NCBI GenBank assembly: GCA_026390195.1
Contig: JAPLGK010000213.1
Span: 1 to 23,111, forward strand
DNA length: 23,111 nucleotides
Source of the DNA: Caldisericota bacterium
GTDB taxonomy: Bacteria > Caldisericota > Caldisericia > Cryosericales > Cryosericaceae
Direction: 5' to 3'
The stretch's first letter is position 1, and each line of letters opens with the position of its first letter. Position numbers and translations under genes: made by a program. The notes below the pieces were generated by a model that saw nothing but the letters and a program-made list of their open reading frames with translations, had not been told where the DNA came from and did not search any database. Shown here piece by piece: positions 15,969 through 23,111 of this stretch.

Positions 15969-16731
15969 TCAAGCAGTGAGATCCATGATCGACCGTATTG
16001 AAGCGACGCAAATGAACAAGATACTGGAAGCCGCTCGTATGGTGGCGGACAGCGTTCAGAACGGTGGAATGGTGTTCGGTTTTGGAACGGGACATTCTCA
16101 CATGATTGCCGAAGAGATGATGAGCCGTGCCGGTGGCCTCATTCAGGCACAGGGCATCCTGGAAACTGAGCTTATGGTACACATCAATGAGACGCAGGCG
16201 ACATATCTCGAACGTCTGCCCGGCCTTGCCCATGTCTATCTGACGAACGCACCAGTTGAAAAGGGCGATGTGTTGGTTGTTATCTCTAACTCCGGTCGTA
16301 ACGCCGTTCCTGTCGAGATGGCCATGGAGGGCAGGAAGATGGGGCTACACGTCATCGCTGTGACCAATGTTGCGCATTCGCAGGGGACTCCATCCCGGCA
16401 TCCATCGGGAAAGAGGCTCTTCGAGGTAGCCGACCTGGTTCTGGATACGTGTGGCGAACCAGGTGACGCCCTGGTCTCTATCGAAGGCAGCACCGCCAAG
16501 GCCGGTCCTGGCTCGACAATCGCGGGGGCAGTGCTGGTCGACAGCATGATGGTCGAGGTGATGGAATTGCTGGCGAAGAGAGGTGCCACTCCCTACATTC
16601 TGCACAGCAGCAACAATAATGACAAAGCGGGCGCGCTTGAGAATGCACGTGTTGCTTCCGACTTTGCTCGCAAGTTCAGCGAGCGACAGGTTCGCATGCA
16701 GTTGCGTACACACGAGGGCCTCGCAGACTAG
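15949..16731 (+). CDS. UPF0309-type SIS-domain protein, copy 2
   Basis: A 260-residue single-SIS protein close to the UPF0309 consensus. Motifs: FGTGHSH 45-51, ISNSGRNAVPVEMA 112-125, TPSRHPSGKRLFEVAD 147-162, and GPGSTIAGAVLVDSMMVE near 186-203. The Ser-rich loops are expected to bind a sugar phosphate; the reaction is not established for the family. It is the third SIS protein and last gene of the cluster, followed by a strong hairpin. AGGAGG precedes ATG 15949, within a tandem duplication that also carries a decoy start 54 bases upstream. It is nearer to the family consensus than copy 1 (GTGHSH rather than GSGHSA), so it may keep the original activity. Confidence 0.82.
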   Translation: MAATTYFQAVRSMIDRIEATQMNKILEAARMVADSVQNGGMVFGFGTGHSHMIAEEMMSRAGGLIQAQGILETELMVHINETQATYLERLPGLAHVYLTNAPVEKGDVLVVISNSGRNAVPVEMAMEGRKMGLHVIAVTNVAHSQGTPSRHPSGKRLFEVADLVLDTCGEPGDALVSIEGSTAKAGPGSTIAGAVLVDSMMVEVMELLAKRGATPYILHSSNNNDKAGALENARVASDFARKFSERQVRMQLRTHEGLAD

Positions 16732-16763
16732 ACAGGGTTTGGAGTTTACAATCGGAGGGACCC

Positions 16764-16792
16764 CGGCCGTGAGTGCTATCTGCTCACGGCCG
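16764..16792 (+). terminator. Hairpin ending the sugar cluster
   Basis: A 10-bp perfect stem (CGGCCGTGAG at 16764-16773, complement at 16783-16792) with a 9-nt loop, 33 bases after the last SIS stop. The following TCCTTC is only weakly U-rich, so termination may be partial or assisted. Its position, just before a new promoter, supports a terminator role. Confidence 0.6.
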
Positions 16793-16809
16793 TCCTTCAC
16801 GCCTGGAGC

Positions 16810-16837
16810 TTGACATCCGGTTGCCCTCCGGTACATT
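16810..16837 (+). promoter_or_regulatory. Putative promoter of the small basic protein gene
   Basis: Perfect -35 TTGACA at 16810-16815, 16-bp spacer, -10 TACATT at 16832-16837 (four of six to consensus). The start of transcription would be near 16844, about 40 bases before the ATG at 16883. It lies just after the preceding terminator hairpin. Confidence 0.45.
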
Positions 16838-16882
16838 GTTACGGCTTCATCAGCACGAGCATTGACAACCAGGAGGTGGTTC

Positions 16883-17125
16883 ATGAATGAAGACAGCATG
16901 ATGAGGAAGGCCACGCGGCCCATCGAGAAGAACCGCCGGACACGAAGCAAACCAGCGAAGATCCGGCACCTTCAGAAACAGCAGAAGCTGTGGATGGTGT
17001 CCAAGATGGAATGGCGCAAGCCCGGGACAAAACCAGGACTTGCGCCTTCTTCATTTGCGGGGTTGCCGTTCGCCTGGAACACGGAGCGCGCAATGGCGAT
17101 CGGCTGTTTCTGGCCTCTGCCGTAG
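16883..17125 (+). CDS. Small basic protein (80 aa), unknown function
   Basis: I do not recognise this protein. ATG 16883 follows AGGAGG at ideal spacing and a plausible promoter, which argues for a real gene. The first 50 or so residues are strongly basic and hydrophilic (KNRRTRSKPAKIRHLQKQQK), like a nucleic-acid- or ribosome-binding tail; the last 30 are mixed, with Trp and Pro. No signal peptide or clear membrane helix is seen. It ends six bases before the stop of the convergent nitroreductase-like gene. It could also be a short RNA-coding unit with a fortuitous frame, since the C-terminal part lies opposite no gene and is not obviously conserved. Confidence 0.5.
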   Translation: MNEDSMMRKATRPIEKNRRTRSKPAKIRHLQKQQKLWMVSKMEWRKPGTKPGLAPSSFAGLPFAWNTERAMAIGCFWPLP

Positions 17126-17131
17126 AGGGTC

Positions 17132-17818
17132 CTACCAGCTGATGCTGTACGTTCCTTCGTTGAGGCGAGAGACGGTTGCCTTGCCTGCCAGCTGGCGCGC
17201 AGTGACCATGGCGTTCGCCAGGCAGATGCCGAGGTCGGGGAAACGGCCGGCATCACCTTTGATGACAATCTGTGTGTCTGATGTTACTTCGAAGCTCCAG
17301 ACCTGGCGGTTAATGGCGGAGGGGGCAAGGCGGGCGGACTCGAGAACAGTGCGCACCAGTGGCGAAGAATGCTCGGGGATGCCACCCGTGACCAGCTGTT
17401 CCAGCGACTTGCGCATGTGTCCCCGTGACAGAGCACCCATGACCACTGATCGGACCCGTCGCGCGGCCGGCTTGCCGACAGTTATTGAGCAAGGGCTGCC
17501 GGGCATGCGCACCATTCCATACCAGCACGTTCCCCACTCTCGCGCTAGAAGGGCCAGCACAATCTGCTCACCCTGGTAGCCATACTCGGCCAGCTCGTCG
17601 TGGGATGAGCCGCACTTGGCATACACGAGACCGCTGCATCCCATGATCGAGCGGTCGGCGATCTTCCACTCGAGGCGAACAGTGCTGCCCAGCGGGACTG
17701 CGCTGGCGACCGCTTCCATGATCTGAGTCCTGTCGGCGTCAGTCAACGTGTGCTGATCATAGTCGCGTGTCGAATGACGCGTGCGTATCAGGTCGATGTA
17801 GTCGAGTTCCTTTTTCAT
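17132..17818 (-). CDS. TM1586-like nitroreductase-fold protein
   Basis: A 228-residue protein resembling the putative nitroreductases typified by Thermotoga TM1586, in which two half-domains together make one flavin-binding fold. The N-terminus has RTRHSTRDY (12-20), matching the FMN-phosphate-binding RxSxRxY element. The second half has SARLAPSAINRQVW at 161-174, the canonical PSxxNxQPW element with Pro replaced by Val. GYQGEQIVLAL at 80-90 and ARQLAG at 207-212 are further family-like helices. It starts 12 bases after the hutU stop with GAGGG upstream, so it is the last gene of the histidine operon. A flavin oxidoreductase role is plausible but unproven, and no link to histidine breakdown is known to me. 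Confidence 0.75.
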   Translation of the reverse strand: MKKELDYIDLIRTRHSTRDYDQHTLTDADRTQIMEAVASAVPLGSTVRLEWKIADRSIMGCSGLVYAKCGSSHDELAEYGYQGEQIVLALLAREWGTCWYGMVRMPGSPCSITVGKPAARRVRSVVMGALSRGHMRKSLEQLVTGGIPEHSSPLVRTVLESARLAPSAINRQVWSFEVTSDTQIVIKGDAGRFPDLGICLANAMVTARQLAGKATVSRLNEGTYSISW

Positions 17819-17830
17819 TGGCCGAGCCCT

Positions 17831-19477
<1,647 letters not shown>

Positions 19478-19490
19478 GTTCTGCCTCCTG

Positions 19491-20978
19491 TCAGACCGCA
19501 TTGCTGCGAATCAGGGCCCGTACCGCGTTGATGTCTTCGATGAACATGCGATCGCCCTTCATGGGTGGAACGCATGTTCTCAGCTGTGCGAAGAGCTTGC
19601 TGGTCGCAAGACCGAGCTTGTCCTCGCCGGCAAGGATGTCGACAGCCTGATAGGCGGCCAGCAGTTCGATGGCGACCACGGTTGCCACGTTGTCCGCAAT
19701 AGAGCGGGCTTTGCGCGCAGCGATGGCGCCCATGCTCACGTGATCCTCCTGGTCGGCGGATACCGGTATGTTGTCCACGGAAGCGGGATGCGCCAGCACC
19801 CTGTTCTCGGAGACCAAAGCAGCCTGGGTATACTGGGCGATCATGAGACCGGAGTTGAGGCCTGCATCGCGCGTCATGAACGCCGGCAGCCCCCGGTTGA
19901 GGGCAGGGTTCAGCAGCCGGTTGGTGCGCCGTTCGCTGATGCTTGCCAGCTCTGCCAGCGCAATGCCGAGGTAGTCCATGGCCAACGCCACGGGTTCGCC
20001 GTGGAAGTTCCCGCCCGACAGGACGTCTCCGTCGGCAGGGAACAGGAGGGGATTGTCTGTGACTGCATTGAGCTCATTGAGCAACACGTTTTCCACGAAG
20101 TCGACGGTATCGGAGACGGCGCCGTGGACCTGTGGCATGCAGCGGATGCTGTAAGCGTCCTGAACCTCGTTGCACGTGCCGATGAGCTTGCTCCCTGCAA
20201 CGTAGCTCAGAATATCCTTGGCAACAGCGCCCTGTCCAGCGTGCCGGCGCAGATCGTGGATGCGGTCGTCGAAGGGTTCGAGACGGGCGCGGAGTGCTTC
20301 CATGGTCATGGCGGCTGCCAGGTTGGCGATACGAAGGAGCGTGCGTGCGTCCGAGAAGACGAGAGCGGCCACGCCGGTCATGACAGCGGTGCCATTGATG
20401 AGGGCAAGGCCTTCCTTGGCTTCCAGGACGACTGGCTTGGCTCCGATGGCGTCGAGGATTGCCCGACCTTGGAGGATTTCGCCGTGCACTTTCGCCGTTC
20501 CCCTGCCAATGAGCACGAGCGCTAGCGAGGCAAGAGGAGCCAGATCACCGGATGCGCCGAGAGACCCCTGTGAGGGGATCATGGGAAAGACACGCTTGTT
20601 GAGCAGCTCAAGCAGGAGTTGCTCCACCTCGAGACGAACACCCGAGTGTCCGCTGGCCAGCGTATTGGCACGCACGAGCATTGTTGCCCGTGCCTCGTCC
20701 TCGTTGAAACAGCGGCCGACACCGACGGCGTGCGACAGGATGAGGTTCTCCTGCAGCTTGCCCAGGTCCTGGAGACCGATATGCACATTGCACAGAGAGC
20801 CAAACCCCGTGTTGATGCCATAGACAGCGGCTTCGTCCTGCACGATCTGCCGCACGAATGAAGAGGCAACGCCGATCTGTTCCACAGCTTCCTTGCCGAG
20901 TTCGACGATGGCATCCTGGCGGGCGACACGGACGACTTCGCTGGGGGTCAGGCTGGAACCGGTAAGACGTATGTTCAT
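19491..20978 (-). CDS. hutH: Histidine ammonia-lyase
   Basis: A 495-residue enzyme that removes ammonia from L-histidine to give urocanate, the first step of the Hut pathway. The self-forming electrophilic cofactor comes from A142-S143-G144 in GSLGASGDLAPL, at the same numbering as in Pseudomonas. Also visible are Y53 in YGINTGFG, H83 in SHAVGVG, NGTAVMTG, and TDNPLLFP. Length is normal for the family. The start ATG (20978-20976) overlaps the stop of the HAD gene by four bases (ATGA), so translation is coupled; GGAGATG-like purines supply the ribosome site. It is the second gene of a four-gene leftward operon ending in the nitroreductase-like gene. Confidence 0.96.
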   Translation of the reverse strand: MNIRLTGSSLTPSEVVRVARQDAIVELGKEAVEQIGVASSFVRQIVQDEAAVYGINTGFGSLCNVHIGLQDLGKLQENLILSHAVGVGRCFNEDEARATMLVRANTLASGHSGVRLEVEQLLLELLNKRVFPMIPSQGSLGASGDLAPLASLALVLIGRGTAKVHGEILQGRAILDAIGAKPVVLEAKEGLALINGTAVMTGVAALVFSDARTLLRIANLAAAMTMEALRARLEPFDDRIHDLRRHAGQGAVAKDILSYVAGSKLIGTCNEVQDAYSIRCMPQVHGAVSDTVDFVENVLLNELNAVTDNPLLFPADGDVLSGGNFHGEPVALAMDYLGIALAELASISERRTNRLLNPALNRGLPAFMTRDAGLNSGLMIAQYTQAALVSENRVLAHPASVDNIPVSADQEDHVSMGAIAARKARSIADNVATVVAIELLAAYQAVDILAGEDKLGLATSKLFAQLRTCVPPMKGDRMFIEDINAVRALIRSNAV

Positions 20979-21697
20979 CTGTTCATCTCCTCGATTGTTG
21001 CTGCGAGTTCACTGAGTGAGTCGATTGCGAGGGTCTCTGTGGGCAACGACTCCTGGCATCCAAAGAGAATGGCCTGAAGGCCAGCCGCGCGGGCTCCCTC
21101 GTAGTCCATGCGGTATGAATCCCCCACATGGACGATCTCCTCCGGCTTCAGTTCGTTGGTGTCGACCAGCAGTTCCCAGATATCTCTGTCGGGTTTCAGA
21201 TACCGGACTTCGTCCGAGAAGATGAAATGTGTGAATGGCATGCGAATGCTCAGCATGTCGAGTGCTTTGAGCAGAACGTACCCCGGCGTTTTTCCTGTGT
21301 TGGAGGTCATGGAGAGAGGGTAGTGCCGGGCCAGGTCTGCAAGCAGCTGTGGGGCGTCTAGCTCGACGAGGGTAGGCATCAGCTGGAAGATCGCCGCCTC
21401 ATATCGGGGCAGGACAGCATCGACCAGATCCCTGGACGGGTACACGCTGGCCTGCGTCAGAACGAAACCGATCTGACTGGAGGTTGTCAGAGTCCAGTCG
21501 CGCATCTCACGAACGTCTGTGCGCAAGACGTCGATGTGACGAAGACTCTCGTAGAGTCCATCCTCGGAAACGATTATCCTGTGCTCGCCAAGGACTTCAC
21601 GAATGGCCCGAGCCCGGATGCGGTCGCGTAGAGCCTCATCCTGGTCATGGTCTAGAATAAGCGTCTTCCACAAGTCCAGGCTTATCGCACGTATCAC
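20975..21697 (-). CDS. HAD-superfamily hydrolase with atypical motif I, first gene of the hut operon
   Basis: A 240-residue HAD-fold protein. Motif I reads SLDLWKT (nucleophile D8), so the usual second Asp, the general acid/base of HAD phosphatases, is W10. Motif III Lys is in YLKPDRDIW, and motif IV is VHVGDSYRMDYEGARAAG. A helical C1 cap lies between motif I and SMTSNTG (motif II). HAD proteins with DLW-type motifs are common but mostly uncharacterised; dehalogenase-like or altered phosphatase chemistry is possible. The start is GTG 21695-21697, because AAGGAG lies five bases before it and 20 bases after the predicted transcription start; the frame extends a further 27 codons upstream, past the promoter. 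It is translationally coupled to hutH. Confidence 0.8.
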   Translation of the reverse strand: MIRAISLDLWKTLILDHDQDEALRDRIRARAIREVLGEHRIIVSEDGLYESLRHIDVLRTDVREMRDWTLTTSSQIGFVLTQASVYPSRDLVDAVLPRYEAAIFQLMPTLVELDAPQLLADLARHYPLSMTSNTGKTPGYVLLKALDMLSIRMPFTHFIFSDEVRYLKPDRDIWELLVDTNELKPEEIVHVGDSYRMDYEGARAAGLQAILFGCQESLPTETLAIDSLSELAATIEEMNR

Positions 21698-21724
21698 GTC
21701 TTCTCCTTCATCCCTTACATGTCT

Positions 21725-21753
21725 AGTATATGGCAAAGGGAGTGAGCTGTCAC
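21725..21753 (-). promoter_or_regulatory. Sigma70-like promoter of the hut operon
   Basis: Read on the minus strand: -35 GTGACA (21753-21748), exactly 17 bp of spacer, -10 TATACT (21730-21725); each box matches at five of six positions. Transcription would start near 21718, giving a leader of about 20 bases before GTG 21697. Confidence 0.6.
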
Positions 21754-21824
21754 CCCTGAGCCCGCAACGATGCATCAAAGCTTCCGTTGAATGGGCAAGT
21801 ATGGCCGGGACCGTTCATGCCCGT

Positions 21825-21844
21825 CCTAGGCCACCCCCTAGGCC
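21825..21844. repeat. Tandem CCTAGGCC boxes between divergent promoters
   Basis: CCTAGGCC occurs at 21825-21832 and again at 21837-21844, a period of 12 bp. CCTAGG is itself palindromic, so each box has two-fold symmetry. The pair lies between the leftward hut promoter and the rightward receptor promoter, about 72 bp and 42 bp from the respective -35 boxes, a fitting place for a regulator binding site. It could also form a hairpin with a 6-nt loop. Confidence 0.4.
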
Positions 21845-21885
21845 GGCTTCTCTGGTGCGACGGTCAGGTCAGAGAAGTGACAACG

Positions 21886-21912
21886 TTGACAGAGGACAGG
21901 AACTCATATACT
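21886..21912 (+). promoter_or_regulatory. Putative promoter of the stalk-receptor gene
   Basis: Perfect -35 TTGACA at 21886-21891 and -10 TATACT at 21907-21912, but the spacer is only 15 bp, shorter than the usual 16-18. The transcript would begin near 21918, leaving a leader of about 160 nt before ATG 22081. Confidence 0.4.
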
Positions 21913-21917
21913 GGAAG

Positions 21918-22080
21918 ATGCCAACGCAGGAGACGACCGACCCTGTACGCAAGGTCGCTTGTCTGGCATGAGAAGTGCGGTCCGCGCTCAGAAGCGGATG
22001 CAACCGGTGGCCGAGTGGGAGTCCCATGTGACTCACCGCAGGCGGCCGGACCAAAAACTCAATGACACGGAGGAACCACG
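21918..22080 (+). promoter_or_regulatory. Structured 5' leader of the stalk-receptor gene
   Basis: Two nested inverted-repeat structures can be drawn. First, 21918-21969: ATGCC/GGCAT outer, AGAC/GTCT middle, GACC/GGTC inner. Second, 21979-22052: GGTCCG/CGGACC outer, CGGTG/CACCG (22005-22009 with 22034-22038) inner. The ribosome site GGAGG at 22070-22074 lies outside both. No conserved boxes of a riboswitch class known to me, including cobalamin, are present. The leader may be a cis-regulatory RNA of unknown type or simply GC-rich sequence that folds. Confidence 0.3.
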
Positions 22081-23111
22081 ATGTTCAGGAAAGGATCTTG
22101 GAACTGGATCGAGAAGCATGTTGACCCGACGGCAGGTTGCAGGCCTGCAGGCGGAAGGTGTGTTGTATCGCTTGTGCTTGCTATCATTATGGTATCGATG
22201 CTGGTTCTGGTCCCAGCCAGACAGACTGGTAGTGTTACCTCGGCTGCCTCGATGCGTCGTATTTCCCTTGATGTCCGCGCTGGTCAGTCCACGTTCGTCG
22301 TCACCATAGGCTCAAAGCGTGTTGCCGGCAGCTTCCCTAAGGGATTCGTTCCGGTCCAGCTTGGTACACAACTCGCTTTCCCGATGCGTGCTGTTTTCGA
22401 GGGAGCGGGGGGTATTGTGCGGTTCGAGCCGTCGCAGAACACCGTCTACTTCGCGCTGGGACCAGTTGCTGGCGCGTACGAGTTTGGCACCAGGACGCTC
22501 GTGGATAGTTCCTACAACACGTCTGTCCGGAAGGACCTTTTCCGTGCCTCAGGCAAGACTGGGACTTTGTTCTTCACGGAGGATATTCTCAAGGGCTTGG
22601 TGACCGCGTCCGGCGGAACGTTGACATCGTCCGTCAAGAACGGATTGACTTTGATCGTCCTGCAGATCCCATCCGTCATGAAAGACGTCCTCGGCTACGA
22701 ACATGACACGTTCCCCGCCAAGGCTGGGAAGATGCGGCTCGTGACCCTGGCGCCGAATCTTGCAGAGAACTGCTTCGCCCTGGGCCAGGGTGGGAACATC
22801 ATCGCAACATCTGAGTACACCGACTTCCCGGAGCAGGCGAAGAAGATACCGACCGTTGGTGCGTTTAGCAACCCCTCACTCGAGAAGCTGCTGGTCCTGT
22901 CGCCCGACCTCATCCTGGTGACGGACGGCACGCCGCTTGCAGTCGTGGAACGTCTCCGCAAGATGGGGCGCAAGGTCTACGCCGATGATCCCAAGTCCCT
23001 GTCTGCTATCGTCGACGCCATACGGTTGCTGTCAGTAGTGCTCGGGGTTCCGGACCGGGGGTTCGAGGTGGCGCTCTCCATGCACCGATCCATCGCACGC
23101 GTGGCTGAGGC
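22081..23111 (+). CDS. Membrane-anchored stalk domain fused to a BtuF-like ABC receptor (C-terminus outside window)
   Basis: Open to the right edge, with 343 full codons visible. Residues 1-27 are hydrophilic and basic; 28-46 form a signal-anchor helix. About 58-126 resembles the copper amine oxidase N-terminal-like 'stalk' domain common in surface proteins (VTIGSKRVAGSFPKGFVPV, then FPMRAVFEGAG and a following NTVYFAL strand). From about 218 it matches the helical-backbone metal receptor fold of cobalamin and siderophore binding proteins: RLVTLAPNLAENCFALGQGG, then YTDFPEQAKKIPTVGAFSNP and LEKLLVLSPDLILV. It would capture a metal chelate such as a corrinoid or haem/siderophore for an ABC importer; permease and ATPase genes would be expected to the right. 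GGAGG lies seven bases before ATG 22081. Confidence 0.85.
   Translation, partial: MFRKGSWNWIEKHVDPTAGCRPAGGRCVVSLVLAIIMVSMLVLVPARQTGSVTSAASMRRISLDVRAGQSTFVVTIGSKRVAGSFPKGFVPVQLGTQLAFPMRAVFEGAGGIVRFEPSQNTVYFALGPVAGAYEFGTRTLVDSSYNTSVRKDLFRASGKTGTLFFTEDILKGLVTASGGTLTSSVKNGLTLIVLQIPSVMKDVLGYEHDTFPAKAGKMRLVTLAPNLAENCFALGQGGNIIATSEYTDFPEQAKKIPTVGAFSNPSLEKLLVLSPDLILVTDGTPLAVVERLRKMGRKVYADDPKSLSAIVDAIRLLSVVLGVPDRGFEVALSMHRSIARVAE

Noticed and set aside
21979..22053. tRNA-like element: 75 nt closed by GGTCCG/CGGACC and ending in CCA, with GGCCGAGTGG inside
   Set aside because: There is no T-arm GTTCRA sequence, no credible anticodon stem, and the inner pairing does not give a cloverleaf.
21779..22080. 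Cobalamin riboswitch upstream of the BtuF-like gene
   Set aside because: I looked for the conserved boxes (GCCACTG, the GGTGAAAATCC-like loop, CGCAACTGT, and the terminal AGACCTGCC box). Only loose partial resemblances such as GGAGAC at 21929-21934 are present.
22138..22149. 12-bp perfect palindrome TGCAGGCCTGCA
   Set aside because: It lies inside the N-terminal coding part of the receptor gene, far from the promoter, and short palindromes of this kind are expected by chance in GC-rich DNA.

Overview
The window is a moderately GC-rich bacterial chromosome segment with short gene spacing, many GTG starts and clear Shine-Dalgarno sequences. I see no rRNA, tRNA, transposase, integrase or CRISPR array. 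The gene content (phosphotransferase sugar uptake, amino-sugar breakdown, histidine degradation) suggests a heterotroph, probably fermentative. I cannot assign a phylum. Some poorly sampled anaerobic lineage would fit, but that is only a guess.

Left part (1-5.8 kb): the 3' end of an Nramp-type metal transporter whose TM6 motif lacks the usual metal-binding Met; an MFS exporter; and, convergent with it and overlapping it by 61 bp, a large hybrid histidine kinase with two PAS-like regions and a C-terminal receiver. Behind the kinase lie a doubtful small secreted protein, about 390 bp with no convincing gene, and a small two-helix membrane protein.

Centre (5.8-16.8 kb): one long co-oriented cluster. 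In order it encodes a cytoplasmic ceramidase-like hydrolase, a double-SIS NagB-II/GlmS-like sugar-phosphate isomerase or deaminase, a mannose-family PTS (fused IIC-IID, then IIA, then IIB), a UPF0309-type SIS protein, a Gfo/Idh/MocA oxidoreductase, N-acetylglucosamine-6-phosphate deacetylase (NagA), two paralogous Cof-type HAD phosphatases and a second UPF0309-type SIS protein. It ends at a strong hairpin. Read together: the PTS imports and phosphorylates an amino sugar or amino-sugar conjugate, the oxidoreductase and/or the amidase-like enzyme modify it, NagA deacetylates it, and the SIS enzymes isomerise or deaminate it towards glycolysis. The extra genes beyond nagA, nagB and PTS suggest a substrate other than plain GlcNAc. 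This is the best candidate for an undescribed system here.

Right part (16.8-23.1 kb): a small basic protein gene with its own promoter; a leftward operon of an atypical HAD protein, hutH, hutU and a TM1586-like nitroreductase-fold protein, driven by a good sigma70-like promoter; and, diverging from it, a membrane-anchored protein that joins a copper-amine-oxidase-N-like stalk to a BtuF-like metal-chelate/cobalamin receptor and runs off the right edge. The divergent intergenic region carries a tandem CCTAGGCC repeat and a leader predicted to be structured.
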